This document shows positions 4,945-6,043 of a stretch of 6,043 nt of DNA, piece after piece. A model generated the notes under the pieces. The model had not been told where the DNA came from and made no database searches. It saw nothing but the letters and a program-made list of their open reading frames with translations. Location: NCBI GenBank assembly GCA_945906975.1, contig CAMDRY010000212.1, positions 1 to 6,043 on the forward strand, in the 5' to 3' direction. The number at the start of each line of letters is the position of its first letter. Position 1 is the first letter of the stretch. The position numbers and the translations under genes were made by a program. This DNA is from Bordetella parapertussis (GTDB lineage Bacteria > Pseudomonadota > Gammaproteobacteria > Burkholderiales > SG8-39).

Positions 4945-5968
4945 GCGCGGTTACGCCGCGAATCACGCGTTTCTGGTTGAGGCGCGCAAGTACTGGATGT
5001 CCGACGTGTACGGTGCGCTGCGCAATGAATACGGCGTGCTCAAGGGCGGCCGAGACGTGACTTCGCCTGAAAAGGTTGCGGAAATTCTTGAGGGCAACGC
5101 GACCTATGCGTTTTATGCCTGGATGGAGCGGCATATCCAGAAGCAGCGTTACGCCGGACGCTGGGGCTTTGTCGGGAAACTGGCACCGCTGCCGGAACAA
5201 AAAGCCGCCCGGGACAATCTGAGGCTTGATCCTGCCGTGGTGATTCCGGGGTATTACAGTCGCGTTGACACCCATCAGCATCCGGGCAATCTGACCGGTG
5301 CGGACAATGCTGGCGTGGTTTACAAGGCTAGCGCTCAGGGCACACAGCCGGGCGCAACTGCAGGCTATGAATTGCATGAGCGCTTTGCCAGCCTGGTCGA
5401 AGGCTACGGAACATTCCGGGCGATCCTCGACATGGGCTGCGGCTTTGGCAAGAGCGCACTGCCCATCGCCAGGCGCACCCCGGGCGGACGGGTTGTGGGC
5501 ATCGACTTGTCGGTGCCCTGTCTGGAAGTGGCTGCGGTTGAAGCAAGCGCGGCCGGCCTGGGCAACCTCAGCTACGAGCAGGCGGATCTGCGCCATAGCG
5601 GTCATGGCGCGGGGGAGTTTGACCTGGTGACCTCGACCATGGTGCTGCATGAACTGGATGTGCCGGCGCTGCGCCAGATGCTGCGCGAAAGCCATCGCGT
5701 GCTGGCGCCTGGCGGAACCGCGATTCACCTGGATTTCCAGGTCGAGGACCCGTTCCTCACCTTTTTGTACCACGGGCACAGCCTGCGCAACAACGAGCCC
5801 TACATGCCGGCGATCAATGCGCTCGACATGGAGGCCGAACTCAAGGCCGCAGGCTTTACCGATGTGGAAATCCGTCCCTTCGAGGAGACGGCGGGGGCCA
5901 CCGCGCCGGACTGGCCGAAATGGCGCTTTCCGTGGGCCACGTTTGTGGCGCGCAAATCCGCCGGCTGA
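4934..5968 (+). CDS. Class I SAM-dependent methyltransferase with an unrecognised N-terminal region
   Basis: A 344-residue cytoplasmic protein. The Rossmann-fold methyltransferase domain spans about residues 145-340. Motif I is AILDMGCGFGKSALPIA at 163-179 and the acidic residue after strand 2 is D191 in VVGIDLS. The probable adenine-binding segment is YEQADLRH at 214-221, motif IV-like is FDLVTSTMVLHELD at 229-242, and the post-motif segment is RVLAPGGTAIHLDF at 255-268. Residues 1-144 match no domain I recognise. They are rich in aromatic residues (KYWMSDVYG, TYAFYAWMERH, RWGFVG) and include a VDTHQHPGN segment at 111-119, and may form a substrate-binding lid or a partner-binding domain. 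The start is a GTG overlapping the small upstream gene by 11 bp. The acceptor could be a small carboxylate or amine linked to the pathway of the upstream hydrolases, but nothing in the sequence identifies it. Confidence 0.88.
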   Translation: MTTERGYAANHAFLVEARKYWMSDVYGALRNEYGVLKGGRDVTSPEKVAEILEGNATYAFYAWMERHIQKQRYAGRWGFVGKLAPLPEQKAARDNLRLDPAVVIPGYYSRVDTHQHPGNLTGADNAGVVYKASAQGTQPGATAGYELHERFASLVEGYGTFRAILDMGCGFGKSALPIARRTPGGRVVGIDLSVPCLEVAAVEASAAGLGNLSYEQADLRHSGHGAGEFDLVTSTMVLHELDVPALRQMLRESHRVLAPGGTAIHLDFQVEDPFLTFLYHGHSLRNNEPYMPAINALDMEAELKAAGFTDVEIRPFEETAGATAPDWPKWRFPWATFVARKSAG

Positions 5969-5987
5969 CCGGGCGCGGGCCGGGAAT

Positions 5988-6030
5988 ATGACTGGAAAGC
6001 CCCGCCGGTAAAGGGTTTCCAGCCACTCAT
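5988..6030. repeat. Long imperfect hairpin downstream of the methyltransferase
   Basis: CTGGAAA (5992-5998) pairs exactly with TTTCCAG (6016-6022). After a single G bulge the stem continues with CCC against GGG (6013-6015), giving about ten pairs around a loop of roughly ten bases. Outer ATGA (5988-5991) can pair with TCAT (6027-6030) across a 4-nt bulge. It lies about 20 nt after the methyltransferase stop. No T run follows in view, so it is either an mRNA 3'-end stem, a non-canonical terminator or part of a dispersed repeat cut by the window edge. Confidence 0.45.
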
Positions 6031-6043
6031 GGGCTCCAGACCC

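Noticed and set aside
4817..5779. Long open frame of 320 codons on the - strand opposite the methyltransferase
   Set aside because: It lies antisense to a gene with clear SAM-binding motifs and overlaps the small gene too. Its translation is rich in His, Arg and Gln with no recognisable domain, as expected of a GC-rich shadow frame.

Overview
The window is a GC-rich, densely packed bacterial segment with every supported gene on the + strand. Codon use, the TRAP-type transporter and short intergenic gaps with good Shine-Dalgarno sites suggest a heterotrophic proteobacterium, perhaps a betaproteobacterium. The sequence has no rRNA or other taxonomic marker, so this is only a guess. I see no tRNA, rRNA, CRISPR array, insertion sequence or phage gene.

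Layout. Positions 1-288 hold the last ~95 residues of a TRAP transporter large membrane subunit (DctM type), cut by the window edge. It is followed after 3 nt by a G3E/CobW-family GTPase (292-1365). That gene overlaps by ATGA a metal-dependent cyclic amidohydrolase of the dihydropyrimidinase/allantoinase/dihydroorotase group (1362-2768). A 97-nt T-rich spacer, opening with a terminator-like hairpin, separates this block from a TRAP periplasmic solute-binding protein (2866-3858). Next come an isochorismatase-fold cysteine amidohydrolase (3890-4582), a short spacer rich in palindromes, a small unrecognised helical protein (4639-4944), and a class I SAM-dependent methyltransferase (4934-5968) that overlaps it by 11 bp. 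The last 75 bases hold a hairpin and no gene.

How the genes may work together (inference). The TRAP system would import a small, probably anionic, N-containing compound. The cyclic amidohydrolase would open a ring amide (hydantoin, dihydropyrimidine or cyclic imide type), and the CobW-like GTPase could supply or insert its metal. The isochorismatase-fold enzyme, which resembles N-carbamoylsarcosine amidase and maleamate amidohydrolase, would release ammonia (and CO2 for a carbamoyl substrate) from the opened product. The small protein and methyltransferase look like a translationally coupled pair whose link to the pathway is not evident. The two leading substrate models are an N-carbamoyl route (hydantoin or N-methylhydantoin to N-carbamoyl amino acid to amino acid) and a cyclic-imide route (imide to half-amide to dicarboxylate). 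The sequence alone does not decide between them.
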